Source: Kiritimatiellia bacterium (GTDB lineage Bacteria; Verrucomicrobiota; Kiritimatiellia; RFP12; UBA1067). From it: 10,642 bases of DNA. This document shows positions 1 to 8,089 of this stretch, piece after piece. The DNA lies in assembly GCA_016302985.1 (NCBI GenBank), contig JAEDMN010000109.1, forward strand, positions 1-10,642, written 5' to 3'. The translations under genes and the position numbers were made by a program. Below the pieces are notes generated by a model, which saw only the letters and a program-made list of their open reading frames with translations, was not told the DNA's origin and did not search any database. Each line of letters begins with the position of its first letter. Position 1 is the stretch's first letter.

Positions 1-42
1 GCGGGGATGGCGGGACTTCCTGTTTTTAACATGATGGCAGGA

Positions 43-2301
43 TCACGGGATGGACGGGATGCGCGTCCGGCCGGCAGGTGTGGTCTGCGGGGGCGAGAAA
101 GTTGTGCATTCCATTGCGAGTCGCTCGGCCAGGGAGGTGCGGCGCTCGCGGACGGTGTTCGTCTCGATGGCCTGCTTGACGGCCCAGGCGGCGCCGATGA
201 CGAGCACGAGCTTCTTGCCGCGGGTGATCGCCGTGTAGAGCAGGTTCCGCTGCAGCATCATGTAGTGCTGGCGGTGCAGGAGCACGATGACCGCGGGGTA
301 CTCGCTGCCCTGCGACTTGTGGATCGTCGTCGCGTAGGCGAGCGTCAGCTCGTCCAGGTCGCCCGCGCGGTACTCGACGGGACGGCCGTCGAAGAGCACC
401 ACGAGGGACCGTTCGCCGGTGTCGACGGACTGCACGAACCCGACGTCGCCGTTGAAGACGTCCTTGTCGTAGTTGTTCCGCAGCTGCATCACGCGATCGC
501 CGCCGCGGAAGAGGGTGCCGCCACGCGCGATGGACGGCCCGGTCCCATTCAGCTGCTGCTGGATGACCGCGTTGAGGTTCTCCGCGCCGAGCAGGTTCCG
601 CCGCATGGGCGTGAGCACCTGGACGTCCTGTAGCGGCTCCATCCGGAAATGGCGGGGGATGCGCGTCGTCATGAAGTCCAGCGCATAGGCGAGGGCCTTC
701 TGCGGGTCCTCCTGCGGAATGAAGTAGAAGTCGCTTTCTCCCTGCCGCGTCTCGAACGGTTCGCCCGCGTTCACGTGGTGGGCGTTGCGGACGATGAGGC
801 CGGAGCTGTCCTGGCGGAAGATCTGGGTGAGCTGCGAGGTGGGCACCGTCCCCGAGCGGATGAGGTCGTGCAGCACGTTGCCGGGACCGACGGACGGCAG
901 CTGGTCCGTGTCGCCGACCAGGATGAGCACGGCCGTGCGCGGAAGCGCCGCCACGAGGTCGGCCATCAGACGGATGTCGACCATCGAGGTCTCGTCGAAG
1001 ATGAAGACGTCACCCGGCAGCGGATTCTCCGCGTTGTAGGTGAACTCGTTCGTCTGCGGGTTGTACTTCAGCAGGCGGTGAAGCGTCTGCGCCGGCGCGC
1101 CCGTGGACTCGGTCATGCGCTTCGCGGCGCGGCCGGTCGGCGCGGCCTGCAGGATGCGGAGCGCATGCTCGCCCTTCCGCGCGCCGTAGATCTCGACGAG
1201 CGCGCGGATGATCGTCGTCTTGCCGACGCCCGGGCCGCCCGTGACGATGGACACCTTCGAGCCGAGCGAGGTGCGGACGGCCTGCAGCTGCGCGGGCGCA
1301 AGCGTGAAGCCGGTCTTCTTCTCCCACCAGGCGACGGCCTTCCCCGCGTCGATCGGCTGGAAGCCCGGCTGCGCCCCCAGCAGGTCCTTCAGCTTCGCGG
1401 CCACGCGCCGCTCGGCCGACCAGAGATCGCGCAGGTAGATCCGCTCGTCCTCCTTGACGACGCGGCCATCGTCGATTTCGGCCTTCAGGGCCTCGGCGAG
1501 AATCTCGACGGAAATGCCCACGAGCTCCTGCGCGTGCAGAAGCAGGTCCGGCTCGGACGTCCAGCAGTGCCCGCCATCGTCCGCCTCGGTGCGGAGCGTG
1601 TGGACGACCGCGGCCCGCGCCCGCAGCGGGGAGTCCTTCGGCATGCCCACGGACATGGCGATCTTGTCTGCGGTCGAAAAGCCGATTCCCCAGATGTCGC
1701 GACAGAGCCGGTAGGGGTCCTTCTTGATGATCGCGACCGAGTCCGGACCGTACTTCTTGTAGATCTTGGTGGTCTTCGCGACGGAAATGCCGTAGGTCTG
1801 CGTGAAGATCATGATCTCCCGCGTCGCGCGGCCCTCGCGCCAGCCCTTCACCACGGCCTCGATCTTCTTCGGCCCCACCTTCGGAATCTCCTGGAGACGC
1901 CCGGAATGGTGGTCGAGGACGTCGATCGTGTCCACGCCGAAGCGGTCGACGATGCGGTTCGCGAGGACGGGGCCGATGCCGCGGATGAGCCCGCTCGCGA
2001 GATAGCGGCGGATGCCCTCCGCGGACTTCGGCGGGATGCACTCCATCGTCTTCGCCTTGAACTGCCGCCCGCGCGCGGGGTCGTTGACCCACTCGCCGGT
2101 CGCATGCAGCTCCTCCCCCTCCCAGGCGGCCGCGCAGGCGCCCAGCACCGTGACGACCTGCTCGGCGAGACGGAACCTCCCGTCGTCCGCCAGCGCGACG
2201 TGGAGGACTGTGAAGCCCGTCTCGTCGTTCCGGAAGACGACTGAGCGGACGGTCCCATCGACCGTCTCGAGCGCCCCGCCGTTCTGCCGCGTCTCCGCCA
2301 T
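43..2301 (-). CDS. recD2: RecD2-family ATP-dependent DNA helicase
   Basis: A 752-aa superfamily 1B helicase, predicted to unwind DNA 5'-to-3' using ATP in the cytoplasm during repair; RecD2 proteins work without RecB and RecC. The order is typical: an OB-like N-terminal region (about 12-90, with VDGTVRSVVFRNDETGF), helix-hairpin-helix segments (about 101-215, including LIRGIGPVLANRI and IPKVGPKKI), Walker A GGPGVGKTT (355-363), Walker B IFDETSMVD (434-442), motif III LVGDTDQLPSVGPG (461-474), QIFRQ (493-497), and motifs V/VI ATTIHKSQGSEYPA (657-670) with LYTAITRGKK (688-697). The length suits the family and all nucleotide-binding motifs are intact. The ATG lies 6 bases after the upstream VIT-VWA stop (TAG), with only a weak AGG overlapping that stop, so translation is probably coupled. 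I see no terminator in the 42 bases downstream. Family assignment is secure; the operon link is inferred. Confidence 0.96.
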   Translation of the reverse strand: MAETRQNGGALETVDGTVRSVVFRNDETGFTVLHVALADDGRFRLAEQVVTVLGACAAAWEGEELHATGEWVNDPARGRQFKAKTMECIPPKSAEGIRRYLASGLIRGIGPVLANRIVDRFGVDTIDVLDHHSGRLQEIPKVGPKKIEAVVKGWREGRATREIMIFTQTYGISVAKTTKIYKKYGPDSVAIIKKDPYRLCRDIWGIGFSTADKIAMSVGMPKDSPLRARAAVVHTLRTEADDGGHCWTSEPDLLLHAQELVGISVEILAEALKAEIDDGRVVKEDERIYLRDLWSAERRVAAKLKDLLGAQPGFQPIDAGKAVAWWEKKTGFTLAPAQLQAVRTSLGSKVSIVTGGPGVGKTTIIRALVEIYGARKGEHALRILQAAPTGRAAKRMTESTGAPAQTLHRLLKYNPQTNEFTYNAENPLPGDVFIFDETSMVDIRLMADLVAALPRTAVLILVGDTDQLPSVGPGNVLHDLIRSGTVPTSQLTQIFRQDSSGLIVRNAHHVNAGEPFETRQGESDFYFIPQEDPQKALAYALDFMTTRIPRHFRMEPLQDVQVLTPMRRNLLGAENLNAVIQQQLNGTGPSIARGGTLFRGGDRVMQLRNNYDKDVFNGDVGFVQSVDTGERSLVVLFDGRPVEYRAGDLDELTLAYATTIHKSQGSEYPAVIVLLHRQHYMMLQRNLLYTAITRGKKLVLVIGAAWAVKQAIETNTVRERRTSLAERLAMECTTFSPPQTTPAGRTRIPSIP

Positions 2302-2307
2302 CCGCGC

Positions 2308-5300
2308 CTACGGGTTCACCGTCACGGTGCCGACCGGGAACCGGTCCCTCGTCTTCTCCAGCCGCAGCGAGAGCGTCTGGCGCGACTCGTTCTCACGGCC
2401 CCAGTTCGTGAAGACGGTGGCCGTCACGGTCGCGGGGCCCAGCAACGTCTGCTGGCGGCTGCCGAAGTAGTTCACGAGGATCTTGTAGTCGCCCTTCGCG
2501 CCCGTCTTCTTGAGGTACTCCTCGGGGCCGTAGCCCGTGGTGACGTCATGCGAGACGAAACCGCCGGAGAGCGTGCGGCGGTGGCCGTAGTAGGCCTCCT
2601 CGCCGTCCGGCTCGAGCACGTGCAGGTCGATGTCCGTGTTGTCGACATCCCACTCCATCGCGATGCGCACGTCCATGTCGAGCAGCTTGCGGAACGCGGC
2701 GTCGCAGGCCGGGACGGCCGGCTTGCCGCCTTCGGGCCACTGCTGCCGGTCGCTCCAGGCCGCGAGGACGTTGAACTCCTCGATCGCCACGACCGCGGTC
2801 CAGATTCCGCTGTCCACCTTCCAGGGCGTGAACGCCGTCTTGTGGTAGAGCTTCAGCGCTTCCGCGACGTCCGCCGCGGACCTGTTCTTCCGGCCGCGCT
2901 CCTCGAGCACGATCGCGAGGTCGCGGAAAGAGAACGGCTGCTCGGCGCGCAGCTTCGCCACCTTGCGGAGGATCGGCAGCGCGAGGTCGTACTCGCCCGC
3001 CTCCTTCAGGCGCCACGCGTATGTGCGCAGCAGGCCCGCGTCCTCGATCCGGAGTTCGGAGAGGTTGGAGAGGATGCGCACCGCCAGCCGGGTCTCCTTC
3101 AGCGAGAAGAAGTAGCCCGCGCAGTCCAGGTAGAACGCCGGCGACTTGGCGTACTTCTTCCGCTGCACCAGGTATTCGCCGTACACGACCTCCGCGCCCG
3201 AACCCGGGCCGAGCGCCGTCCGCGCGTCCTTGATCGCCTGCAGGTAGGGCGTCTGGGGGTCCCAGGCCTTGACGGAGACGGAGGCGTTCACGCTGCGCGG
3301 CGCGACCGCGGACTTCTGCGCGCGCGCCCGTGTGGAGAGTTCCATGACGGGCGCCTCCAGCATCTCGTCGGCGTCTCGGGAAACCGCACCCCTCGCAAGC
3401 GCCGGCCTTCTTGCCGAGAAGTTGGCCCTGCCGACGGACCGATCCTCTTCCATGTCCGCGCTTTCGGCGGCCTCGACCATCCGCGAATCGGACTGCCGCG
3501 CGGCTCTGCTCTCCACCCGCATGGCGACCGCGGCCGCCTCGAAAAGGCCGCTCGTCGGCGTCTTCGGCTTCGGGGGGATGGGGTTCTCCCACCACGCGAC
3601 ACGCTCCTTCCATTCCCTCTCAAGGCGAGCGAGATGGTCCTTCGCGCGAAGCTCCTCCTCCTGCGCCCGCGCGGACGCGCTCGGACGGCGGGCGGCCCAC
3701 TTCGCATGCAGGTCGGCGGCGGATTCCGGCGGCTCGACGTCGTACTTCAGCCACTGGTCGAGGGTCTCGAAGACGATCAGGCTCGTCGCGGGGCTCGTAA
3801 GGCCGTAGCGACGCCCGAGCGCAAGCAGCTCCTCGGCGTTGTCCTCCGCGCGCGGGGACAGCTCGTCGACGCGGCTGGAGGCCCAGGCGGTCGCGAGCGT
3901 GCGCCCGTCCCGCGCGTCCGCGCGCTTCACCTGCACGGGCTTCGACCGGCGGCCGGCGCCGTAGTCGAGCGCAACCTCGGCGGACTCGGCCGTCAGGCGG
4001 CCGAGCACGGTCACGCGGCCCGACGCCGCCTGGCCGACGCCCTGGACGTTCGCGAAGCCCGTCCCCTCGACGCCCTGCAGCGTCGCCGCGGGATGGGCGA
4101 TCTCGGCCAGGGCCTGGGCGGGCGTGCGCCGCGCGAGGTCGACGACGCGTCCCCCGCAGGCGCGGCGCAGCGTCGCGAAGTCCTTCGTCGCGCCCGAGAC
4201 GAGGGCGACCGGCTTGTTCGCGCCGAAGTCGGGTTCGCCCTCCGAGAGGACGTCCATGCCGTCCGTGAACAGCAGCGTGCGGTTCTCGCAGCGGTTCGCG
4301 CGGTGCATCTCCGCCAGCGCCGCGAGGTCGGTTCCGCCGTCATAGGGGACGCGGGCCAGGCAGGACTTCAGTTCGGCGCGCGTCGCGCAGATCCGCGGCT
4401 TCTCCACTTCGTTCCGGAAGACGACCAGCTCGTAGCAGGCGTTCTCGGGCAGTTCGTCGACCACGGCCAGGGCAGCCTTCACGTCCGCTTCGGACCGACT
4501 GCCGGACGCGTCCCAGAGGATGCGCCACGTGGTCGGCAGGCTCGTCTGCGCGGTCTCCAGCGCCGGCGCCTTCTCGCTCACCGCGAACCAGTATTCCTCC
4601 CCGGCCTTCTCGACCGCGACGAGGCTCTCCGGCAGCGCGGGCAGCGCGACCGTGACGTCCGTCTCCGGCGTCACGTCCGCATCCGCGACCTCGCTCCGCC
4701 AGACGGCCTCGGCCTCGGCGAAGCGGTTGTCCCCCAGGCCGCCGAGGACGGGCTTCGGCATGCCGCCGCCCATCGGGACGGTGATCGCGACCTTGCGCGA
4801 CGCGAGCTTCGTGCGCGGCATCGTCAGCACGAGCGCGGCGTCGCCGTTCGGCGCGAAGGCGAGCGGCGCGACATAGTCGACGCGCAGACGACGGGAGCCC
4901 CGCGCGGGAATCGGGTAGATGCGCGTGCGGTAGGCGTTGCCCTTCAGGTGTTCGACGAGGCCCGGGTCAACGCCCTTCTTGACCTCGGCCTCGAACGCGA
5001 CGCGCGCCTTCTCCTTCGGCACGACCACGCCGTCCGTCAGCACGCCGTCCACATCGAGCGCGTAGCCGCAGACGCTCGCGCCGTCCGGCAGCGGGAACTC
5101 GAGCGCACCCTCGAGCGCGCGACCGTTGGAATTGCCCACGACGATCGTCGTCTTCACGACGGCGAACGCGCCGCTCACCCGGGCGTCGACGCGCCATTCG
5201 GTCACGTCGACCGGCTTTTCATCCGACCGCAAGCCGACGGGCCGCACGATGGGCGGGACGGCGGGCTGCAGGGGCGGTTCGGAGGGATGGTTCGGAACGG

Positions 5301-5382
5301 CGATGGCGATGGAATTCGCCGTCCCCTCCAGGACTCCGGCCAACAGGGCCAGCGCCGCGATTTTCTTCAGTTGATTCTTCAT
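2308..5382 (-). CDS. Exported VIT-VWA protein with C-terminal DUF2135 (YfaP-like) domain
   Basis: A 1024-aa exported protein whose exact role is unknown; VIT-VWA proteins usually mediate protein contacts at the cell envelope. I chose the ATG at 5382 because GAGGAGGG lies 4 bases upstream and it opens directly into a signal peptide (KNQLKK, a hydrophobic stretch, then AIA). GTG (5412) and ATG (5409) starts are possible but have no ribosome-binding site. A VIT domain spans about 57-180. A VWA domain (about 284-420) has an apparently complete metal site: DASGS (291-295), GGTD (349-352) and FTDGMD (372-377). GLTSPATSLIVFE (527-539) matches the segment that follows VWA in inter-alpha-trypsin-inhibitor-like proteins. 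A charged Ala/Arg/Glu-rich linker (about 560-705) and a TPR-like helical region (about 715-870) follow. The DUF2135 domain (about 903-1024) contains EWDVDNTDIDLHVLEPDGE, YYGHRRT and TTGYGPEEY. I see no C-terminal anchor. recD2 follows 6 bases after the stop. Confidence 0.92.
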   Translation of the reverse strand: MKNQLKKIAALALLAGVLEGTANSIAIAVPNHPSEPPLQPAVPPIVRPVGLRSDEKPVDVTEWRVDARVSGAFAVVKTTIVVGNSNGRALEGALEFPLPDGASVCGYALDVDGVLTDGVVVPKEKARVAFEAEVKKGVDPGLVEHLKGNAYRTRIYPIPARGSRRLRVDYVAPLAFAPNGDAALVLTMPRTKLASRKVAITVPMGGGMPKPVLGGLGDNRFAEAEAVWRSEVADADVTPETDVTVALPALPESLVAVEKAGEEYWFAVSEKAPALETAQTSLPTTWRILWDASGSRSEADVKAALAVVDELPENACYELVVFRNEVEKPRICATRAELKSCLARVPYDGGTDLAALAEMHRANRCENRTLLFTDGMDVLSEGEPDFGANKPVALVSGATKDFATLRRACGGRVVDLARRTPAQALAEIAHPAATLQGVEGTGFANVQGVGQAASGRVTVLGRLTAESAEVALDYGAGRRSKPVQVKRADARDGRTLATAWASSRVDELSPRAEDNAEELLALGRRYGLTSPATSLIVFETLDQWLKYDVEPPESAADLHAKWAARRPSASARAQEEELRAKDHLARLEREWKERVAWWENPIPPKPKTPTSGLFEAAAVAMRVESRAARQSDSRMVEAAESADMEEDRSVGRANFSARRPALARGAVSRDADEMLEAPVMELSTRARAQKSAVAPRSVNASVSVKAWDPQTPYLQAIKDARTALGPGSGAEVVYGEYLVQRKKYAKSPAFYLDCAGYFFSLKETRLAVRILSNLSELRIEDAGLLRTYAWRLKEAGEYDLALPILRKVAKLRAEQPFSFRDLAIVLEERGRKNRSAADVAEALKLYHKTAFTPWKVDSGIWTAVVAIEEFNVLAAWSDRQQWPEGGKPAVPACDAAFRKLLDMDVRIAMEWDVDNTDIDLHVLEPDGEEAYYGHRRTLSGGFVSHDVTTGYGPEEYLKKTGAKGDYKILVNYFGSRQQTLLGPATVTATVFTNWGRENESRQTLSLRLEKTRDRFPVGTVTVNP

Positions 5383-5386
5383 TTTT

Positions 5387-5394
5387 CCCTCCTC
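5387..5394 (-). promoter_or_regulatory. Ribosome-binding site that fixes the VIT-VWA start
   Basis: GAGGAGGG on the minus strand, followed by AAAA and then the ATG at 5382. It is the best Shine-Dalgarno match in the window. It favours this start over the GTG and ATG 27-30 bases upstream, which would add about ten residues in front of an otherwise standard signal peptide. Confidence 0.85.
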
Positions 5395-5411
5395 ATGTGA
5401 AAGCTCCATCA

Positions 5412-5437
5412 CGTATACGCCGCCGGATTGGCCAATC
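5412..5437. promoter_or_regulatory. Two perfect palindromes upstream of the VIT-VWA gene, possible operator
   Basis: The 123-base spacer between the HAD gene stop and the VIT-VWA start holds GATTGGCCAATC (5426-5437), a perfect 12-base palindrome, and CGTATACG (5412-5419), a perfect 8-base palindrome, 6 bases apart. They lie 30-55 bases before the chosen start, where a dimeric regulator could bind. No clear -10/-35 pair was found in the spacer. An operator role is inferred from symmetry and position only; the palindromes could be chance. Confidence 0.35.
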
Positions 5438-5505
5438 TTACGGGATTCGCTTCACGGACTCTATCCTCTCACTCATCCGCGTTTCCCACATTCCAGCGCC
5501 CCGCT

Positions 5506-6354
5506 TCAGCAGAGGCCGAAGTGCTTCAGGGCGGCGGCGACCCCGTCCTCGTCGTTGGAGCACGAGACGTAGTCCGCGGCCGCGAGCACCTCGGGCGCCG
5601 CGTTCGACATCGCGACGCCCACGCCCGCCGCCTCGATCATCGTGAGGTCGTTCCCGCCGTCCCCGAAGGACATGCAGTTCGCGAGGGTCAGTCCGAGCGA
5701 CTCGGCGAAGCGCTTCAGCGCCACGCCCTTGTGCGCCGTCTTCAGGTTGACCTCGACGTTGTTCCAGGTCGAGGACGTCGTCTTGAGATCCGGGAAGCGC
5801 GCCGCGATTTCGCGTTCGGCCGCGCGGAGCGCCTTCGCGTCCGGGTCGTCGAGGCGGGAGAAGAACATGCTCTTCTGCACGTTCCCCTCCGCGCGCGTCG
5901 CCTCGAGATGGGCCTTCAGCTCGGGGACCCCGTTCCGGAAGTCGGCGATCATCTTCACGTAGTGCTCGTTCGTCGCGTATTCGGGCGACTTGTCCTTGAA
6001 CGCCTGCGTCATCCAGCCCCAGTTGTTCCGGTAGCAGTCGTAGATGACGTCGTAGCCGTCCAGCAGGCGCATGAGGTCGAGCGCCATGTCGAGCGGGATC
6101 TCCTCGCGCACGAGCGCGGTGTCGGTTTCGCGGTCGTAGACCTGCGCGCCATTGATGGTGATCGCGTAGCGCACGAACGGGAGGTCGCGGATGCACGCGG
6201 GCATCATGCCGAAGAACCGCCCGGTCGTCGGCACGATCAGCGCGCCCTTCGCCGCGGCCGCGGCCAGGGCCGCGCGGTTGCCCTCGGAGAGACGCTTCTG
6301 CGAGTCGAGCAGCGTGCCGTCCAGATCCAGGGCGATGATGCGTATGGGGGCCAT
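5506..6354 (-). CDS. Cof-type HAD-superfamily phosphatase
   Basis: A 282-aa cytoplasmic hydrolase of the Cof-like (type IIB cap) HAD group, which removes phosphate from small substrates such as sugar phosphates or nucleotide-type phosphates; the substrate cannot be read from sequence. Motif I ALDLDGTLLD (8-17) supplies the nucleophile Asp10 and the acid/base Asp12. Motif II is PTTGR (42-46), the motif III lysine is probably Lys209 in KTAHKG, and motif IV is FGDGGND (230-236). NGA (68-70) and the C-terminal SCSNDEDGVAAAL are also typical of the family, and the length is normal. The ATG at 6354 follows AAGGAAGGA (minus strand, 6370-6362) with a 7-base gap. The gene lies 213 bases after gnd, with only the Tat-signal fragment between them, so cotranscription with gnd is plausible. 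No strong terminator follows. Confidence 0.94.
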   Translation of the reverse strand: MAPIRIIALDLDGTLLDSQKRLSEGNRAALAAAAAKGALIVPTTGRFFGMMPACIRDLPFVRYAITINGAQVYDRETDTALVREEIPLDMALDLMRLLDGYDVIYDCYRNNWGWMTQAFKDKSPEYATNEHYVKMIADFRNGVPELKAHLEATRAEGNVQKSMFFSRLDDPDAKALRAAEREIAARFPDLKTTSSTWNNVEVNLKTAHKGVALKRFAESLGLTLANCMSFGDGGNDLTMIEAAGVGVAMSNAAPEVLAAADYVSCSNDEDGVAAALKHFGLC

Positions 6355-6391
6355 GGTTACATCCTTCCTTCCAGCAGTTTCCCGGGCGGCT

Positions 6392-6562
6392 TCAGTTCGC
6401 CCCGCACACGGCGAGCCGGGCCAGCGTCCACAGCGTGGTCGGTCTCACAAGACCCGTGCCGCCCGCGAAGGCGGACGGCACGAATCCAAGGCCGCCCAGA
6501 GCGGCGGCCGACCGCAGGAACCCGCGGCGCGTCGGACCGGCCAACTGGGCTGCGCGGTCCAT
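6392..6562 (-). CDS. 56-aa orphan Tat signal peptide frame (gene remnant or mini-protein)
   Basis: A 56-codon frame starting 5 bases after the gnd stop. Its first 33 residues form a textbook twin-arginine signal peptide: a polar start, TRRGFLR (11-17), a Gly/Ala/Leu hydrophobic core, and an AFA cleavage site (31-33). Only 23 residues follow (including LWTLARLAVCG) before TGA. Ordinary Tat substrates are large folded, often cofactor-bearing proteins, so this looks like the 5' stub of a deleted or frameshifted gene. The -1 frame stays open through the fragment and ends in GELKPPGKLLEGRM at a TAA (6359-6357), 2 bases before the HAD start, a spacing typical of coupled genes. A frameshift or internal deletion is therefore possible. 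No Shine-Dalgarno precedes the ATG, so any translation would depend on gnd. The signal peptide is well supported; a functional product is not. I do not recognise the parent protein. Confidence 0.45.
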   Translation of the reverse strand: MDRAAQLAGPTRRGFLRSAAALGGLGFVPSAFAGGTGLVRPTTLWTLARLAVCGAN

Positions 6563-6567
6563 GTGGC

Positions 6568-8019
6568 CTAGGCGTTGTACGTCGCGGCGGACGTGTTGCC
6601 GCCGTGGCCGGTCCAGTTCGTGTGGAAGAACTGGCCGCGCGGCTGGTCGAGGCGCTCGTAGGTGTGCGCGCCGAAGTAGTCGCGCTGGGCCTGCAGCAGG
6701 TTCGCCGGGAGACGCTCCGTCGTGTAGCCGTCGAAGTAGCTGAGCGCGGACGTCATCGCCGGGGCGGGGATGCCGTACTTCATCGCGGCGGCCGCGACCT
6801 CGCGCCACGCCGGGACCAGCTTCTCGATCGTCGCCTTGAAGTAGGGGTCGAGCAGCAGGTTGGAGAGCTGCGGGTTGTTGTCGTAGGCCTCCTTGATCTT
6901 GCCGAGGAAGACGGACCGGATGATGCAGCCGCCGCGCCACATGAGGGCGATGCCGCCGTAGTTCAGGTTCCAGTTGTACGTCTTCGCGGCCGTGCGCATG
7001 AGCGTGTAGCCCTGGGCGTAGGAGATGATCTTCGAGGCGTAGAGCGCCTGGCGGATCGCCTCGACGAACGCGGCCTTGTCGCCCTCGAACGCCGGGATCT
7101 TGCGCGCATAGGCCTTCGCGGCCTCGATGCGGTCCGCCTTCATGGCGGAGAGGCAGCGCGCGAACACGGCCTCGCCGATGAGCGTCAGCGGCACGCCCTC
7201 GTCGAGCGCCGCGATGCCCGTCCACTTGCCCGTGCCCTTCTGGCCGGCCGTGTCGAGGATCTTCTCGACGATCGGGGAGCCGTCCGTGTCCTTGTAGGCG
7301 AGGATGTCGCGCGTGATCTCGATCAGGTAGCTGTCGAGCTCCGTCGTGTTCCACTTCCTGAAGACCTCGTGCATCTCGTCGTCGGACATGCCGAGCAGGT
7401 CGCGCATGAGCTGGTAGCTCTCGCAGATGAGCTGCATGTCGCCGTACTCGATGCCGTTGTGGACCATCTTGACGAAGTGGCCGGCGCCGTTCTCGCCCAC
7501 CCAGTCGCAGCACGGGGAGCCGTCCTCGACCTTCGCGCAGATGCCCTGGAAGATCGGCTTGACGAACGGCCACGCCGCGGGCGAGCCGCCCGGCATCATG
7601 GACGGCCCCTTGAGCGCGCCCTCCTCGCCGCCGGAAACGCCCGTGCCGACGTAGAGCAGGCCCTTGGACTCGACGTACTGCGTGCGGCGGATCGTGTCCG
7701 GGAAGTGGCTGTTGCCGCCATCGATGATGATGTCGCCCGGCTCCAGCAGCGGGATCAGCTGGTCGATCATGCCATCCACGGCCGCGCCGGCCTTGACCAT
7801 CATGAAGACCTTGCGGGGCTTCGCGAGGTTATCCACGAGCTCCTGCATCGTGCGGCACCCGATGATGTTCCTGCCCTTCGCGCGGCCGTTGACGAACGCG
7901 TCGACCTTGTCGACCGTTCGGTTGTAGCACGCGACCGTGAAGCCCTTCGACTCCATGTTCATGATGAGGTTCTCGCCCATCACGGCGAGACCGATGAGAC
8001 CAATGTCGGCTTTCTGCAT
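6568..8019 (-). CDS. gnd: 6-phosphogluconate dehydrogenase (decarboxylating)
   Basis: A 483-aa enzyme that converts 6-phosphogluconate and NADP+ to ribulose 5-phosphate, CO2 and NADPH in the oxidative pentose phosphate pathway, as a cytoplasmic dimer. The Rossmann loop GLIGLAVMGENL (7-18) is followed by NRT (33-35), the usual NADP-binding residues. SGGEEGALKGPSMMPGG (129-145) is a hallmark substrate-site segment. KMVHNGIEYGD (184-194) carries the catalytic Lys184 and Glu191. TAGQKGTGKWT (257-267) and the C-terminal RGQFFHTNWTGHGG (461-474), which contributes to the partner subunit's active site, are also present. Length and motifs are complete. The ATG at 8019 follows AAGGAT with a 5-base gap, and an extended -10 promoter lies about 37 bases upstream. 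The Tat-signal fragment and the HAD phosphatase follow and may be cotranscribed. Confidence 0.98.
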   Translation of the reverse strand: MQKADIGLIGLAVMGENLIMNMESKGFTVACYNRTVDKVDAFVNGRAKGRNIIGCRTMQELVDNLAKPRKVFMMVKAGAAVDGMIDQLIPLLEPGDIIIDGGNSHFPDTIRRTQYVESKGLLYVGTGVSGGEEGALKGPSMMPGGSPAAWPFVKPIFQGICAKVEDGSPCCDWVGENGAGHFVKMVHNGIEYGDMQLICESYQLMRDLLGMSDDEMHEVFRKWNTTELDSYLIEITRDILAYKDTDGSPIVEKILDTAGQKGTGKWTGIAALDEGVPLTLIGEAVFARCLSAMKADRIEAAKAYARKIPAFEGDKAAFVEAIRQALYASKIISYAQGYTLMRTAAKTYNWNLNYGGIALMWRGGCIIRSVFLGKIKEAYDNNPQLSNLLLDPYFKATIEKLVPAWREVAAAAMKYGIPAPAMTSALSYFDGYTTERLPANLLQAQRDYFGAHTYERLDQPRGQFFHTNWTGHGGNTSAATYNA

Positions 8020-8055
8020 GGACTATCCTTATTCGGGGTGAAATCAACGGGCCAA

Positions 8056-8064
8056 ATTATAGCA
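8056..8064 (-). promoter_or_regulatory. Extended -10 promoter of gnd
   Basis: The minus strand reads TGC-TATAAT (8064-8056), a perfect -10 hexamer with the TGN extension. The -35 region is poor; only a GAC-containing match lies 16-17 bases further up, which is common for extended -10 promoters. Transcription would begin near 8049, giving a leader of about 30 bases that ends in AAGGAT and the gnd ATG. It lies in the short gap behind the PATR gene, so gnd need not depend on read-through. Confidence 0.7.
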
Positions 8065-8089
8065 CACTTTACCCTCCAGTCGGCGGACG

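Noticed and set aside
1..42. Terminator for recD2 downstream of its stop
   Set aside because: A 4-bp CCTG/CAGG match with an A-rich loop is the only structure, and no T-run follows on the minus strand.
6357..6362. ATGTAA start-stop element 2 bases before the HAD gene ATG
   Set aside because: It could be a minimal upstream frame, but the ATG overlaps the end of the Shine-Dalgarno and arises easily by chance. It is more useful as the end of the -1 frame discussed for the Tat fragment.
6384..6402. GGGCG/CGCCC stem over the stop codon of the Tat fragment
   Set aside because: Only 5 bp with a 9-base loop and no T-run; too weak in this base composition to call a terminator.
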